From CAVTWS01 sp963738445 (lineage in GTDB: Bacteria > Actinomycetota > Acidimicrobiia > Acidimicrobiales > SHLQ01), in the NCBI GenBank assembly GCA_963738445.1, contig CAVTWS010000012.1, forward strand, positions 310,001 to 374,000: 64,000 bases of DNA. The letters are read 5' to 3'. A program made the position numbers and the translations under genes. Below, one piece after another: positions 43,600-51,823 of this stretch (its first letter is position 1; each line of letters starts with the position of its first letter). Under the pieces are notes generated by a model that saw nothing but the letters and a program-made list of their open reading frames with translations, was not told where the DNA came from and searched no databases.

Positions 43600-44120
43600 T
43601 CGCCGGGCGCCGGTTCGGCCAGATCACCGTCGACCGCGACCGCCTCATCGACCAGACCGTCGACCGCGACCGCCTCATCGACCAGACCGTCATCCGGTAC
43701 CGGTTCGTCGACCAGACCGTCATCCGGTACCGGTTCGTCGACCAGACCGTCATCCGGTACCGGCTCGTCGACCAGACCGTCATCGACCGCGACCGCCTCG
43801 TCGACCAGGCCGTCGTCCGTTCCACCGATCTGGCGCGGACGATCGGAGGACGGCGGCGACAAGGGACTGGTCATGGAGACGGCGGCCGGTTTGGCGGCGG
43901 CAGTGGCCTCGGCACCGGCTTGCCGGGCTCGAGCCTCGACGGCGTCGTCGTTGAACTCGGTGGCGGCCTTGAGCTCGGATTGGAAGCTGTTCGACATCCG
44001 CTTGACCTCGCCCACGGCTCGACCGAGCTGGCGCATGGCCTCCGGGAGCTTGGTCGGGCCGAGCACGATCAGGGCGACCAGGAGGACGAGCAGGATCTCT
44101 CCACCACCGATGTTGCCCAT
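43596..44120 (-). CDS. tatA: twin-arginine translocase subunit TatA/TatB with acidic repeat tail
   Basis: The 174-residue protein begins MGNIGGGEILLVLLVALIVL with the single membrane helix, followed by FGPxKLPE-like GPTKLPEAMRQLG and an amphipathic helix. The order and the conserved GPTKLPE motif identify TatA/TatB. The C-terminal 60 residues are six near-identical acidic repeats of the type DDGLVDEPVP or DGLVDEAVAV, encoded by a 30-bp tandem repeat. The family tail is normally short and variable, so the repeat is unusual. It lies directly upstream of tatC. Confidence 0.9.
   Translation of the reverse strand: MGNIGGGEILLVLLVALIVLGPTKLPEAMRQLGRAVGEVKRMSNSFQSELKAATEFNDDAVEARARQAGAEATAAAKPAAVSMTSPLSPPSSDRPRQIGGTDDGLVDEAVAVDDGLVDEPVPDDGLVDEPVPDDGLVDEPVPDDGLVDEAVAVDGLVDEAVAVDGDLAEPAPGE
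43629..43811 (-). repeat. 30-bp tandem repeat (minisatellite) inside tatA
   Basis: Six units follow the order A-A-B-B-B-A'. Units at 43629-43658 and 43659-43688 are type A, and 43689-43718, 43719-43748 and 43749-43778 are type B (only one base differs in the last). The final unit, 43779-43811, is 33 bp and A-like. The repeat keeps the reading frame and encodes an acidic decapeptide. Confidence 0.85.
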
Positions 44121-44145
44121 TGAGGCAGTGTAGCGGCGGGCCCCT

Positions 44146-44379
44146 TCAGGCCTCGGGCAGTGCGGGGGGCGTCGGTCGCTCGGACACCAGTGCCGCCACG
44201 GGGGACTGTGGGTTTCGAGCGGCGTGGCGGAGGTCGTCGACTGCGACGGCCACCCGCCCGAACTGCCGGGCCGATGCGGTCAGCCGGCGGGCCTCCAGCC
44301 CAAGTCTCCGGATCTGTACCGTCAACCCGAGCGCTCCCGCCAGCACTGGAACAGCGAGCAGCGACCACCACGCAGACAC
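44146..44379 (-). CDS. small single-span membrane protein, hypothetical
   Basis: GTG 44379 gives 77 residues, VSAWWSLLAVPVLAGALGL at the N-terminus forming one membrane helix and a basic/Ala-rich cytoplasmic tail with Arg residues (IRRLGLEARRLTASARQFGR). It lies 25 bp upstream of tatA in the same direction. No homologue is recognised; a membrane-associated helper is a guess. The ribosome site is weak, and the call rests on the clean helix and position. Confidence 0.5.
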   Translation of the reverse strand: MSAWWSLLAVPVLAGALGLTVQIRRLGLEARRLTASARQFGRVAVAVDDLRHAARNPQSPVAALVSERPTPPALPEA

Positions 44380-44389
44380 CGGGCGAGAC

Positions 44390-44417
44390 TACCGCCAACC
44401 GCCAACCGCCAACCGCA
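44390..44417. repeat. 7-bp tandem repeat (AACCGCC), about 3-4 copies
   Basis: The unit recurs from about 44390 to 44416 with a last imperfect copy. It lies just upstream of the small membrane protein gene. No function is evident. Confidence 0.55.
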
Positions 44418-44468
44418 CACCGATCACGCGGCCGCAGGCGGGCGGCTGGGCCAGGTGGACGCGTCCCG

Positions 44469-44798
44469 TCAGTGCCTGAGTTGCTCCATCGCCTCGCTCA
44501 GCATCAGGTCGTTGTGCAGCAGACGATGAAAGTCGAGCAGGTCGTCATGGGTGATCGGGTCGCCGTCGGGCCGTTCGCTGAGCTCGGCGGGCAGCGTCCA
44601 GGTATCGAGGTGGACGCCGGAGGCGACCAACAGGTCGATCGTCCGGGGTTCGGCGGGCTTGATCACCGTCATCTGACAGGCCGGGCAGCGGAACGCATAC
44701 TCACCTCGGTTGTCATCGAGGCAGACCCGAACGCGGACGTCGCGAGTGGTCAACTCGACGTCTCCACAGGTCTGACAGCTCGCTCGAATGGTTGCCAT
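44469..44798 (-). CDS. zinc-ribbon hypothetical protein
   Basis: ATG 44798 (MATIRASCQTCGDVELTTRD) is chosen because the family-like zinc-ribbon begins here; 109 residues. Two CxxC pairs (CQTCGDVEL and FRCPACQM) about 33 residues apart form a zinc ribbon. The second half is helical with a conserved-looking SGVHLDTWTLPAEL and LDFHRLLHNDLMLSEAMEQL. Small CxxC...CxxC proteins of this type are common beside actinobacterial tat genes; the role is unknown. An inverted repeat lies 20-50 bp upstream. Confidence 0.7.
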   Translation of the reverse strand: MATIRASCQTCGDVELTTRDVRVRVCLDDNRGEYAFRCPACQMTVIKPAEPRTIDLLVASGVHLDTWTLPAELSERPDGDPITHDDLLDFHRLLHNDLMLSEAMEQLRH

Positions 44799-44818
44799 GT
44801 GCTTGGGCCCCGGTCTTT

Positions 44819-44847
44819 CCGAAGATGCGGTACCCGGAAGTCTTCGG
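44819..44847. repeat. inverted repeat CCGAAGA...TCTTCGG
   Basis: CCGAAGA (44819-44825) and TCTTCGG (44841-44847) are perfect 7-bp arms around GCGGTACCCG-like DNA. It lies just upstream of the zinc-ribbon gene start (44798), in the relatively AT-richer leader, and may be an operator or a leader hairpin. Confidence 0.45.
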
Positions 44848-44968
44848 ACCGCGAGACGAACAACTAGAGGGGTCTTCTGACCTGTTTTTGCGAAGAACCT
44901 TTGGATTTGGCGCATGATCTCGACCCATCGCGGCCCGATCAGCCCATCGGGGGGCTGGCTCTGCGACG

Positions 44969-45697
44969 ATGAACCCGATGCCGCCTCGAATTCCGCCGTT
45001 GCGACGCCGACCGATCGCGTTCGCGCACCGTGGCGCGCGTGCACACGCCCCCGAGAACACCGTCGAGGCGTTCCAGTTGGCGCTGCGGCTCGGCGCCACC
45101 GGGCTCGAGTCCGACGTGTGGCTCTCGGCCGACGGTGTGCCGGTCCTCGATCACGACGGCGTCACCGGACGCTGGCCCCGACGCCGGCCCATCAGCCAGG
45201 TGCCACGAGACGATCTGCCGGGATCCATGCCCACGCTCGACGACGTCTTCAGCTCCTGCGGCGCGGAGTTCGATCTTTCGCTCGACCTGAAGGATCCGGC
45301 GTCGTTCGACCCCGTCGTCGCGTCGTGTCACCAGTGGTTCGACCCGGATCGCCTGTGGGTCTGCCACCCGGACCTCGACCTGCTGGTGGAGTGGCGGCGT
45401 CGTGATGCCGGTGTCCGCCTCGTCCATTCGTGGCGCAGCGCCCGCATGACCCGGGGTCTCGAACGACACGTCGCCGATCTCGCCGCCGCCGGCGTCGACG
45501 GCCTCAACCTGCCGGTGGAGGAATGGAGCGGCGGTGGCGTCACGATGTGCCATCGCTTCGATCGCCTGGCGTTCGCCTGGGACGCCCAACACGAGCGGCA
45601 GCTGCTCGAGGTCATCGACATGGGGATCGACGCCGTGTACAGCGACTACGTCGACCGCATGTCCGACGCACTCCAACGGATCTACGGCGCGGACTGA
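44969..45697 (+). CDS. glycerophosphodiester phosphodiesterase family protein
   Basis: The 242-residue protein starts MNPMPPRIPPLRRRPIAFAHR (ATG 44969; ATG 44978 is also possible). The GDPD signature AHRGARAHAPENTVEAFQLA carries the catalytic His/Arg and the metal Glu. The ESDVWLSADGVPVLDHD segment supplies the other metal ligands and catalytic His. No signal peptide is present. It hydrolyses glycerophosphodiesters to glycerol-3-phosphate. It converges with lepB, with a large inverted repeat between. Confidence 0.88.
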   Translation: MNPMPPRIPPLRRRPIAFAHRGARAHAPENTVEAFQLALRLGATGLESDVWLSADGVPVLDHDGVTGRWPRRRPISQVPRDDLPGSMPTLDDVFSSCGAEFDLSLDLKDPASFDPVVASCHQWFDPDRLWVCHPDLDLLVEWRRRDAGVRLVHSWRSARMTRGLERHVADLAAAGVDGLNLPVEEWSGGGVTMCHRFDRLAFAWDAQHERQLLEVIDMGIDAVYSDYVDRMSDALQRIYGAD

Positions 45698-45730
45698 GCG
45701 CGACCTCCTCGGTCCGAGGGGCTGAGAGGC

Positions 45731-45833
45731 CGCGCCGATAGGCGAGGCCTTCGACAAGCTCAGTGGCGAGATCTGGCCTGTGAGCAGGCCAGATCCCAAC
45801 GGTCAGCGCACATACCGTGTGCCTATCGGCGCG
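45731..45833. terminator. nested inverted repeats between convergent genes (bidirectional terminator)
   Basis: A 13-bp perfect outer pair (45731-45743 with 45821-45833, CGCGCCGATAGGC-type) encloses a perfect 10-bp inner hairpin (45770-45779 with 45786-45795, GATCTGGCCT). A smaller GCACA/TGTGC stem lies between inner and outer right arms. It separates GDPD and lepB, which converge. The AGCTCAG/CTTCGACAAG segment inside resembles a palindromic repeat seen in many genomes. A transcription terminator is the simple reading; a mobile-element footprint is the alternative. Confidence 0.65.
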
Positions 45834-45846
45834 CGCTACATAAGCC

Positions 45847-46977
45847 TCAGAGGAATTCGATGTCGGTCGCCGGCCAGACCTGGAGGAAGGCCCGGCCCAC
45901 GACGAGGTCCTCGCTGATGGGACCGAAGTATCGACTGTCCCGGGAGCTGCCGCGGTTGTCGCCCATCACCCAGAGGTGTCCCGGAGGGATCGTGCATCGA
46001 TCCGTCTCGGTCGGCGGGTTGGCGCAACCCTCGACCCAGCCGATGTCGACCGAGGTGACGCCATCGGGAAGGTACGGCTCCTCGAGCAGGTGACCGTCGA
46101 TCAGGATGTGACCATCGGCGGTGCCTTGCACGGTCTCGTTCGGCAGGCCGATGACCCGTTTGATCAGGTCTTTGATCTCTTCGCTCGGCTCGTTCGGTGG
46201 CCGCTCGAAGACGATGATGTCGCCCCGGTTGACCTCGTGGAGGTCGTAGCTCAGCTTGTTGACGAGCACCCGGTCATCGGGTCGGAGCGTGGGTTCCATC
46301 GAGCTCGACGGGATGTAGAACGGTTGCAGCAGGAAGCTCTTGATCATCAGGGCCACGACGAACGCGCCCACGATCACGGCCGCCCATTCGACGACCAGCC
46401 GGATCCGGTCGGTGGCGGTGAGGTTCTGCTCCAGATCGTCGTCGAACCCGTCGGGATCCTCCGCGGGCGGATCCTCCACGGCCACGGCGCGGCGGGGCGC
46501 CGGGCTCGCCAGCGCGGGGTCGGTCGGACGACGACGCCGGTTCTCGGTACCGTCCGTACCCGCCCGAGACGTGGGATCGGGACCGACGCGGGTGGGTCGG
46601 GACTGGAGCGGTCGGCCGATCGGAGCGCCGGCCCCGTCTTCGGTCGGCGCGGGACGGCGCACCGGCGGCTGCGGGGGTCGGGTCGGGCCCGGACGAGCCG
46701 GAGCCGGAGCGGCCGGAGCCGGACGGACCGGTGCCTCAGCACGCACCGGCATCGGAGCGGAGCGTGCGGGCGACTCGGCCACGGGAGAAACCACGGGTCT
46801 CGGGGTCGGCGCCGGACGAGCCGCCGGTGGACGCTCCGTCATGGGCGGAGGAGCACCCGGTTCACGTGCCGCGGCCGCCTCCATCGAGCGACGGCGCGCC
46901 CTGTCGACGATGTCGTCGACCCAGCTCGGGTCATCAGGTCGGCGGCCGTCGCCGGTCGGGGTGTCGGATCCGCTCAC
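45847..46977 (-). CDS. lepB: signal peptidase I with long Pro/Arg-rich N-terminus
   Basis: The 376-residue protein starts at GTG 46977. The first 195 residues are a low-complexity Pro/Ala/Arg cytoplasmic extension. One membrane helix follows (VEWAAVIVGAFVVALMI). The catalytic Ser is in IPSSSMEPTL and the Lys in DLIKRVIGLPNE; GDNRGSSRDSRYFGP is box E. LepB cleaves signal peptides after export. It is the third gene of pafB-pafC-lepB, 12 bp after pafC. Confidence 0.93.
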   Translation of the reverse strand: MSGSDTPTGDGRRPDDPSWVDDIVDRARRRSMEAAAAREPGAPPPMTERPPAARPAPTPRPVVSPVAESPARSAPMPVRAEAPVRPAPAAPAPARPGPTRPPQPPVRRPAPTEDGAGAPIGRPLQSRPTRVGPDPTSRAGTDGTENRRRRPTDPALASPAPRRAVAVEDPPAEDPDGFDDDLEQNLTATDRIRLVVEWAAVIVGAFVVALMIKSFLLQPFYIPSSSMEPTLRPDDRVLVNKLSYDLHEVNRGDIIVFERPPNEPSEEIKDLIKRVIGLPNETVQGTADGHILIDGHLLEEPYLPDGVTSVDIGWVEGCANPPTETDRCTIPPGHLWVMGDNRGSSRDSRYFGPISEDLVVGRAFLQVWPATDIEFL

Positions 46978-46989
46978 GAGAATCCGACC

Positions 46990-48072
46990 CTACTCGCTCG
47001 GCTCTGGGCTCAGGCGCGCGTACCGGCGGAGAATTCGGCCGGCAGCCGCGGACCGGAGCTCGGACCCCCAGCCGTCGGGTGCGGAGACGACCTGAGCCGT
47101 GGGGCCGAGTCGCACCAGCAACCGCTCCACGAACGCCGGCCCCGTCACCGGCATCGAAATGCGGAGTCGTCCATCGGGGCGCTCCCGTACCTCGTCGGTC
47201 GGGTACCAGGCCCCGATCCAAGCGTCGTCACGATCGACATCGACGACGAGTCGGGGTCGGGACGGGTCCGACACGCTGCCCAGCACGGCGTCTTCGTCGT
47301 CGGTGGCGAACGGCTTGGGCTCGATGACCTCGTCGAGGATGCGGGCCGATGCGATGCGGTCGACCCGGAAGATCCGCTCGGCGTCGGCCCGTCGACACCA
47401 CCCGGCGAGGTACCAGTGGCCTTCGGAGGTGAACACGCGCCACGGCTCGACCGTGCGCACGCGCTGTTCGTCGCGGCTGAACGAGTAGTGATCGATCTCG
47501 ACGGCTCGGCGCCGTTCGACCGCGGCTCGCAGGGTTGCCAGAACATCAGCCGCCGGCGCGCCGAGCTGCAACTCGAGGGTTCCCTCGGACAGGCCCCCGG
47601 CCAGCTCGAGCTTGGTGATGGCCCGCAGCAGTGGGCCCGCCTGCTCCTCGTCGTCGGGGACATCGTCGCCAGGGACATCGTCGTCGGGGACGCGATCGCT
47701 CCCGTTCGGGTCGCCGACCGACGGGTGCGGTTCCCCTTCACCGAGTCCCGCTCCCAGGTCGAGAAGGGCGCGGCCGGCGAGGAGCATGGCGAGCTGTTGC
47801 TCGCGGCTGAGGCTGAGGGGCTTCGAGAACCACGTGGCGTATCGAATCGACACGTTGTCCTCGTCATCGATCTCGACCTCGATCAGGGTGTCGGGGGTGA
47901 AGGGGTGGACTCCGACCATGAACACCACCTCGGCTAGGTCCTGGACCAGGTCGCCTCGTGGGTAGTCGAACCGGCGGCTCACCTCGTCGATCGGAACGCG
48001 ATCATCCGCGGCGACCCAAGGGATGATGGCGAGCAGGCGGGCCAGTCGATCGGTGGCGGTCAGTCGACTCAT
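46990..48072 (-). CDS. pafC: WYL-domain regulator PafC
   Basis: ATG 48072 (MSRLTATDRLARLLAIIPWV) gives 360 residues and overlaps the pafB stop by 4 bp (ATGA). It has an N-terminal winged-helix (VPIDEVSRRFDYPRGDLVQDL) and a WYL domain with HWYLAGWCRRADAERIFRVDRI. PafB-PafC in mycobacteria form a heterodimer that controls DNA-damage response genes. The position beside pafB is conserved. It is followed by lepB. Confidence 0.9.
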   Translation of the reverse strand: MSRLTATDRLARLLAIIPWVAADDRVPIDEVSRRFDYPRGDLVQDLAEVVFMVGVHPFTPDTLIEVEIDDEDNVSIRYATWFSKPLSLSREQQLAMLLAGRALLDLGAGLGEGEPHPSVGDPNGSDRVPDDDVPGDDVPDDEEQAGPLLRAITKLELAGGLSEGTLELQLGAPAADVLATLRAAVERRRAVEIDHYSFSRDEQRVRTVEPWRVFTSEGHWYLAGWCRRADAERIFRVDRIASARILDEVIEPKPFATDDEDAVLGSVSDPSRPRLVVDVDRDDAWIGAWYPTDEVRERPDGRLRISMPVTGPAFVERLLVRLGPTAQVVSAPDGWGSELRSAAAGRILRRYARLSPEPSE

Positions 48073-49007
48073 GCTCGGCTCGCTCCGCCCGGCGACGGCG
48101 CCATTCCCTCGAGCCACTCGATCACGTCGTTCCGCAGTTCCTCAGGGCTCAGGACCTCGGCGTGGTCGAGGAACGACAGGACGAAAGAGCGGAAGCCGTC
48201 GCGGTTTCGGACCGCCACCTCGAGCTCGACGGAGCCGTCCGCGCGTCGGAGGCGCAGAGCGCCGTACCCGACCTCGTGGAGGGCCCACGAGGCGCGATCG
48301 GCGTCGACCAGGAAGCGGGCCGCGATCGGTTCGTCGTCGCCGAGCTCCCAGGCCCGACCGACGGGATCGGGCGGAGGAGGCGGACCGGCCAGGTCCGGGC
48401 CCGGCGTGGCCGCGATCGGGCCGACGATCCGGTCCAGCCGAAAGAGCCGGCTGTCCGCACGTACGGCGTCGTAGGCGCCGACGTACCAATGGCCCCGAAC
48501 GAAGGAGATCCGCTGCGGCAACACCAGCCGGTCCTCGTCGCGGTAGGTGAAGGTGACCCAATCGTCAGATCCAGCCGCGGCCAGCAACGGCCCGAGGTTC
48601 GGGCTGGCCCGCAGGTTGACGACTGCGTCGTTGGCGCGGGAGGTTCCGGCCTTACCGCCGAGCTTCCAGAACGCTTCGTCGTCGAGACCCTCGACGTCGA
48701 CCAGTGTCGAGGCCAGGTGGAGCGCGGCGAGCTCCTCCGGGGTCATGGCGAGGTCGGGGCCGGCGTAGCTCTCCCGATGGATACGGTAGCCGTCGACGGG
48801 TGGATCGACCCCGGGAACCGGCTCGACGACGATCGGCACGCCCATCGATCGGAGGTCGTCCTTGTCCCGTTCGAACGCCCTACGGAACGACACCTGCGAT
48901 TCCGGGTACCCGCCGACGCGAGCGCGGATCTCCTCAGCCGTGATGGGGCGCGGTGTGTCGAGCAGGGCCGCCACCATGTTGAGCAACCGCTCGAGCTTCG
49001 AGGACAC
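48069..49007 (-). CDS. pafB: WYL-domain regulator PafB
   Basis: GTG 49007 (VSSKLERLLNMVAALLDT) gives 312 residues; upstream in-frame codons look non-coding. The N-terminal helix-turn-helix (PITAEEIRARVGGYPESQ, FRRAFERDKDDLRSMG) and the WYL segment GHWYVGAYDAVRADSRLFRLDRI are typical of PafB. It acts with PafC in the damage-response pathway of actinobacteria. Adjacent pafC overlaps its stop codon. Confidence 0.92.
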   Translation of the reverse strand: MSSKLERLLNMVAALLDTPRPITAEEIRARVGGYPESQVSFRRAFERDKDDLRSMGVPIVVEPVPGVDPPVDGYRIHRESYAGPDLAMTPEELAALHLASTLVDVEGLDDEAFWKLGGKAGTSRANDAVVNLRASPNLGPLLAAAGSDDWVTFTYRDEDRLVLPQRISFVRGHWYVGAYDAVRADSRLFRLDRIVGPIAATPGPDLAGPPPPPDPVGRAWELGDDEPIAARFLVDADRASWALHEVGYGALRLRRADGSVELEVAVRNRDGFRSFVLSFLDHAEVLSPEELRNDVIEWLEGMAPSPGGASRA

Positions 49008-49108
49008 GCCGCCGATCCTACGAGCCGCCAAGCTGGCGCGAGCGCAGCGAGCCCGAGCAGACGCACGCGAGCGCAGCGAGCCTGGTGCAATGCGCCAGAC
49101 TGCCGGGC

Positions 49109-49903
49109 ATGCGCCCGGTGACCGACCCCGACGAGATCGCGACCGTGCTCGGCGAGCGCCCGGGCGTCCATCCCTATGGGTTGGCCGACCTCGAGGAGCC
49201 GTACTGGAGCTTGAGCACCTGGTGGCGGGACGGGTCAGCCGTCGTCGGCTGGATCCGCCTTCCCGAGTCCGACGAGCACGCCGTGTACGCCATCACCCAC
49301 GACGCCTCCGATCGCACTCTCGACCTCCTCGCCGAGATCGCTCCGAACCTCCCGGACGATTTCGTCATCAGCGGGCCGGCGGGCGTGGATGTCGCGGTCG
49401 GCTCCGAGTTCGAATCGGCCTGGGTCACACCGCACCACAAGATGCACCTCACCCGGCCCCAGCTCCTGCCCGGGACCGATCCCCGTATCGTCGCCCTCGA
49501 CCGCCCCCACCTCGCCGACGTCGAAGCGCTGCTCGACACCGACGACCGTGCCGGCCGATTCTTCGCCGCCCACCTGCTCGACCACGGCTTCTACATGGGC
49601 ATCCGCGATGAGGGTCGCCTGGTGGCAGCCGCGGGAATCCACACCTTCTCCGCGATGTGGGGCGTGGCGGCGATCGCAAACGTCCACACCCATCCGGATC
49701 ACCGGCGCCGCGGGCTGGCCCGTGCGGTCACCTCGGCCGTCGCGAAGGCGCTCGTCGACACGGTCGCCACCGTGGGTCTGAACGCTCGGGCGGACCACCC
49801 CGGAACCGTCGCGCTCTACCGCAACCTGGGGTTCACGGTCGTGGCCGACTACGACGAGGCCCGCATGGTCCGGCGTCGCGCGCGTCACACCGGAGCCCGA
49901 TGA
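49109..49903 (+). CDS. GNAT family N-acetyltransferase (FR47-like)
   Basis: ATG 49109 (MRPVTDPDEIATVLGERPGV) gives 264 residues. The second half is the GNAT core: GVAAIANVHTHPDHRRRGLARAV carries the acetyl-CoA motif A (R/Q-x-x-G-x-A) and LNARADHPGTVALYRNLGF is motif B. The N-terminal half is a related degenerate GNAT-like fold. The acceptor is unknown. It diverges from pafB by about 100 bp. Confidence 0.82.
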   Translation: MRPVTDPDEIATVLGERPGVHPYGLADLEEPYWSLSTWWRDGSAVVGWIRLPESDEHAVYAITHDASDRTLDLLAEIAPNLPDDFVISGPAGVDVAVGSEFESAWVTPHHKMHLTRPQLLPGTDPRIVALDRPHLADVEALLDTDDRAGRFFAAHLLDHGFYMGIRDEGRLVAAAGIHTFSAMWGVAAIANVHTHPDHRRRGLARAVTSAVAKALVDTVATVGLNARADHPGTVALYRNLGFTVVADYDEARMVRRRARHTGAR

Positions 49904-49927
49904 CCGGGACCGTCAGAGCGGCTCCCC

Positions 49928-49933
49928 TACACT
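49928..49933 (+). promoter_or_regulatory. candidate -10 element of the amino-acid transporter operon
   Basis: TACACT lies about 72 bp before the GTG 50005 start. No good -35 is visible. It agrees with the AT-rich leader and strong AGGAGGG site near 49991-49997. Confidence 0.3.
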
Positions 49934-50004
49934 CGGGCCGTCCGGTGCGCCGGGCTGTTCGACGACGGAGTGCCGCCCCGGCCCCGTTCTAGGAGGGAAA
50001 AAAC

Positions 50005-50931
50005 GTGATCCGATTCCGCGCTCGACGCGCCATCTTGTTGATGCTGGCCCTCGGCCTGGTCGCCGCCGCATGCGGTGACGACGACGACGATGCCACGACC
50101 ACCGATGCTGCCACCGCCACCGATGGGGAGGAGAGCACCGACGACGGCCTTGCCGAGCCCGTCATCGCCGAGGCCGGGACCTGCGGCGTCGCCGATCTGG
50201 CGCTCCACGAAGCCGGTGTCCTGACGGTCGCCACCGGCGAGCCGGTCTTCGAGCCGTGGATGGTGGGCGACGACCCCACCAACGGGCAGGGATTCGAGAG
50301 CGCCCTGGTCTATGCCGTCGCCGCCGAGATGGGGTTCGCTGCGGACCAGGTCTCGTGGGTTCGCACCGGATTCGATGAAGCTGTGGGACCGGGCGACAAG
50401 CCCTACGACTTCAACATCCAGCAATACTCGATCACCGCCGTCCGTGACGAGGTCGTCGACTTCTCGATGGGCTACTACTCGGTCGAGCAGGCGCTCCTGG
50501 CCGCCGCCGATTCCCCCGTCGCCACCGCGACCTCCGTCACCGAGCTGCAGACCTCGCTGCTCGGCGCGGCGATCGGCACCACCAGCCTCGACTACATCGA
50601 CCAGGTGATCCAGCCCGACAACGAGGCGCAGGTGTTCGACGACAACGTGGCCGCCAAAGCGGCGTTCGACGCCGGCCAGGTCGAGGGTCTGGTGTTCGAC
50701 CTTCCAACCGCGTACTTCATCACCGCCGTGGAGATCCCCGAAGCGTCCATCGTCGGGGTGCTGCCCCGGGTCGGTGCCGCCGAGGAGCTGGGACTTCTCT
50801 TCGAGGACGGCAGTGCGCTGGTTCCCTGTGTGAACCTGGCCCTGCAGACCTTGAAGGACAGCGGCACGATCGACGCCATCGAAGAGGAGTGGTTGTCGCA
50901 AGGTGGTGGCATCCCCACCCTCACGGAGTAG
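50005..50931 (+). CDS. amino-acid ABC transporter substrate-binding lipoprotein (family 3)
   Basis: GTG 50005 has a strong AGGAGG site 7 nt upstream. The 308-residue protein begins VIRFRARRAILLMLALGL, with the lipobox VAAAC and an Asp/Thr-rich linker. The family 3 solute-binding signature is seen at TGEPVFEPWMVGDDPTNGQGFESALVYAVA, and PYDFNIQQYSITAVRDEVVDFS is the second lobe motif. It captures a polar amino acid (Glu, Gln, His or Arg type). The permease and ATPase genes follow. Confidence 0.9.
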   Translation: MIRFRARRAILLMLALGLVAAACGDDDDDATTTDAATATDGEESTDDGLAEPVIAEAGTCGVADLALHEAGVLTVATGEPVFEPWMVGDDPTNGQGFESALVYAVAAEMGFAADQVSWVRTGFDEAVGPGDKPYDFNIQQYSITAVRDEVVDFSMGYYSVEQALLAAADSPVATATSVTELQTSLLGAAIGTTSLDYIDQVIQPDNEAQVFDDNVAAKAAFDAGQVEGLVFDLPTAYFITAVEIPEASIVGVLPRVGAAEELGLLFEDGSALVPCVNLALQTLKDSGTIDAIEEEWLSQGGGIPTLTE

Positions 50932-50941
50932 ACACCACGAC

Positions 50942-51823
50942 GTGCCTCCGGCCGGCCCGCTCGACGATGTGATCGCGCCCTCGGCGCGTCGGGTGCGGCT
51001 GCCCGAATCAGTACGACACGGCTTGAGCGATCAGGGCGCGACCGGCGCCCTGATCGCCGCCGCGAGCACCGTCGTGGTGTTCGGCGCCATCGGCGTGATG
51101 GTGGCGAGGAGCGACAACTGGCCCAGGGTGCGCCGGCAGTTCTTCAGCTGGGACGACTTCACCACCGTGTGGCCGGACCTGGTGGATCACTTCTGGCTCG
51201 ATCTGCGGATGTTCGTCGTGGCCGAGGTAGCCATCGTCGTGCTCGCTCTGCTGGTGGCGGTGGTGCGCTCGCTGCGCGGCCCGGCGTACTTCCCCCTCCG
51301 GCTCCTGTCCATCCTGTTCATCGACCTCTTCCGCGGTATTCCGATCGTCCTCGTCATCATCCTGCTGGGGTTCGGTGTCCCGGCACTCGACATCCCTGGC
51401 GTCCCCAACTCCGCGCTCTTCTGGGGCGTGGTGTCGTTGGTGCTGTCGTACTCCGCCTACACCGCGGAGGTGTATCGATCCGGGATCGACTCGGTCCACG
51501 AGAGCCAGCGGTCCGCTGCTCGCTCGCTCGGCCTCACCCAGTGGCAGACGATGCGGTACGCCGTGTTGCCCCAGGCGGTGCGCAACGTGATCCCGGCCCT
51601 TATGAACGGGCTGGTCAGCCTTCAGAAGGACGTCGCCCTGGTCAGCATCCTCGGGGTTCGGGAGGCCGTTCGGGAGGCTCAGATCTACACCGCCCGGACC
51701 TTCAACTACACCTCCTATGTAGCGGCCGCGGTGCTGTTCCTGATCGTCAGCATCCCGCTGGCACGTTTGGCGGACTGGTTCACCGCACGTGACCGGGCCC
51801 GCCGGGCGCAGGCCCTCGCGTGA
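50942..51823 (+). CDS. polar amino-acid ABC transporter permease
   Basis: GTG 50942 (VPPAGPLDDVIAPSAR) gives 293 residues; the frame opens earlier but the GTG lies after the previous stop. It has an N-terminal membrane helix then the His/Glu/Gln permease core: FIDLFRGIPIVLVIILLGFG and the EAA loop RSAARSLGLTQWQTMRYAVLPQA. The TYTAEVYRSGI region (SAYTAEVYRSGID) is typical. It forms the channel for the adjacent binding protein. Its stop overlaps the ATPase start. Confidence 0.9.
   Translation: MPPAGPLDDVIAPSARRVRLPESVRHGLSDQGATGALIAAASTVVVFGAIGVMVARSDNWPRVRRQFFSWDDFTTVWPDLVDHFWLDLRMFVVAEVAIVVLALLVAVVRSLRGPAYFPLRLLSILFIDLFRGIPIVLVIILLGFGVPALDIPGVPNSALFWGVVSLVLSYSAYTAEVYRSGIDSVHESQRSAARSLGLTQWQTMRYAVLPQAVRNVIPALMNGLVSLQKDVALVSILGVREAVREAQIYTARTFNYTSYVAAAVLFLIVSIPLARLADWFTARDRARRAQALA

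Noticed and set aside
43629..43811. A CRISPR array within tatA
   Set aside because: The 30-bp units are contiguous with no spacers and keep the reading frame.
45721..45840. A tRNA or CRISPR-like element in the nested repeat between GDPD and lepB
   Set aside because: The stem lengths and loops do not fit a tRNA cloverleaf, and there is no repeat-spacer series.
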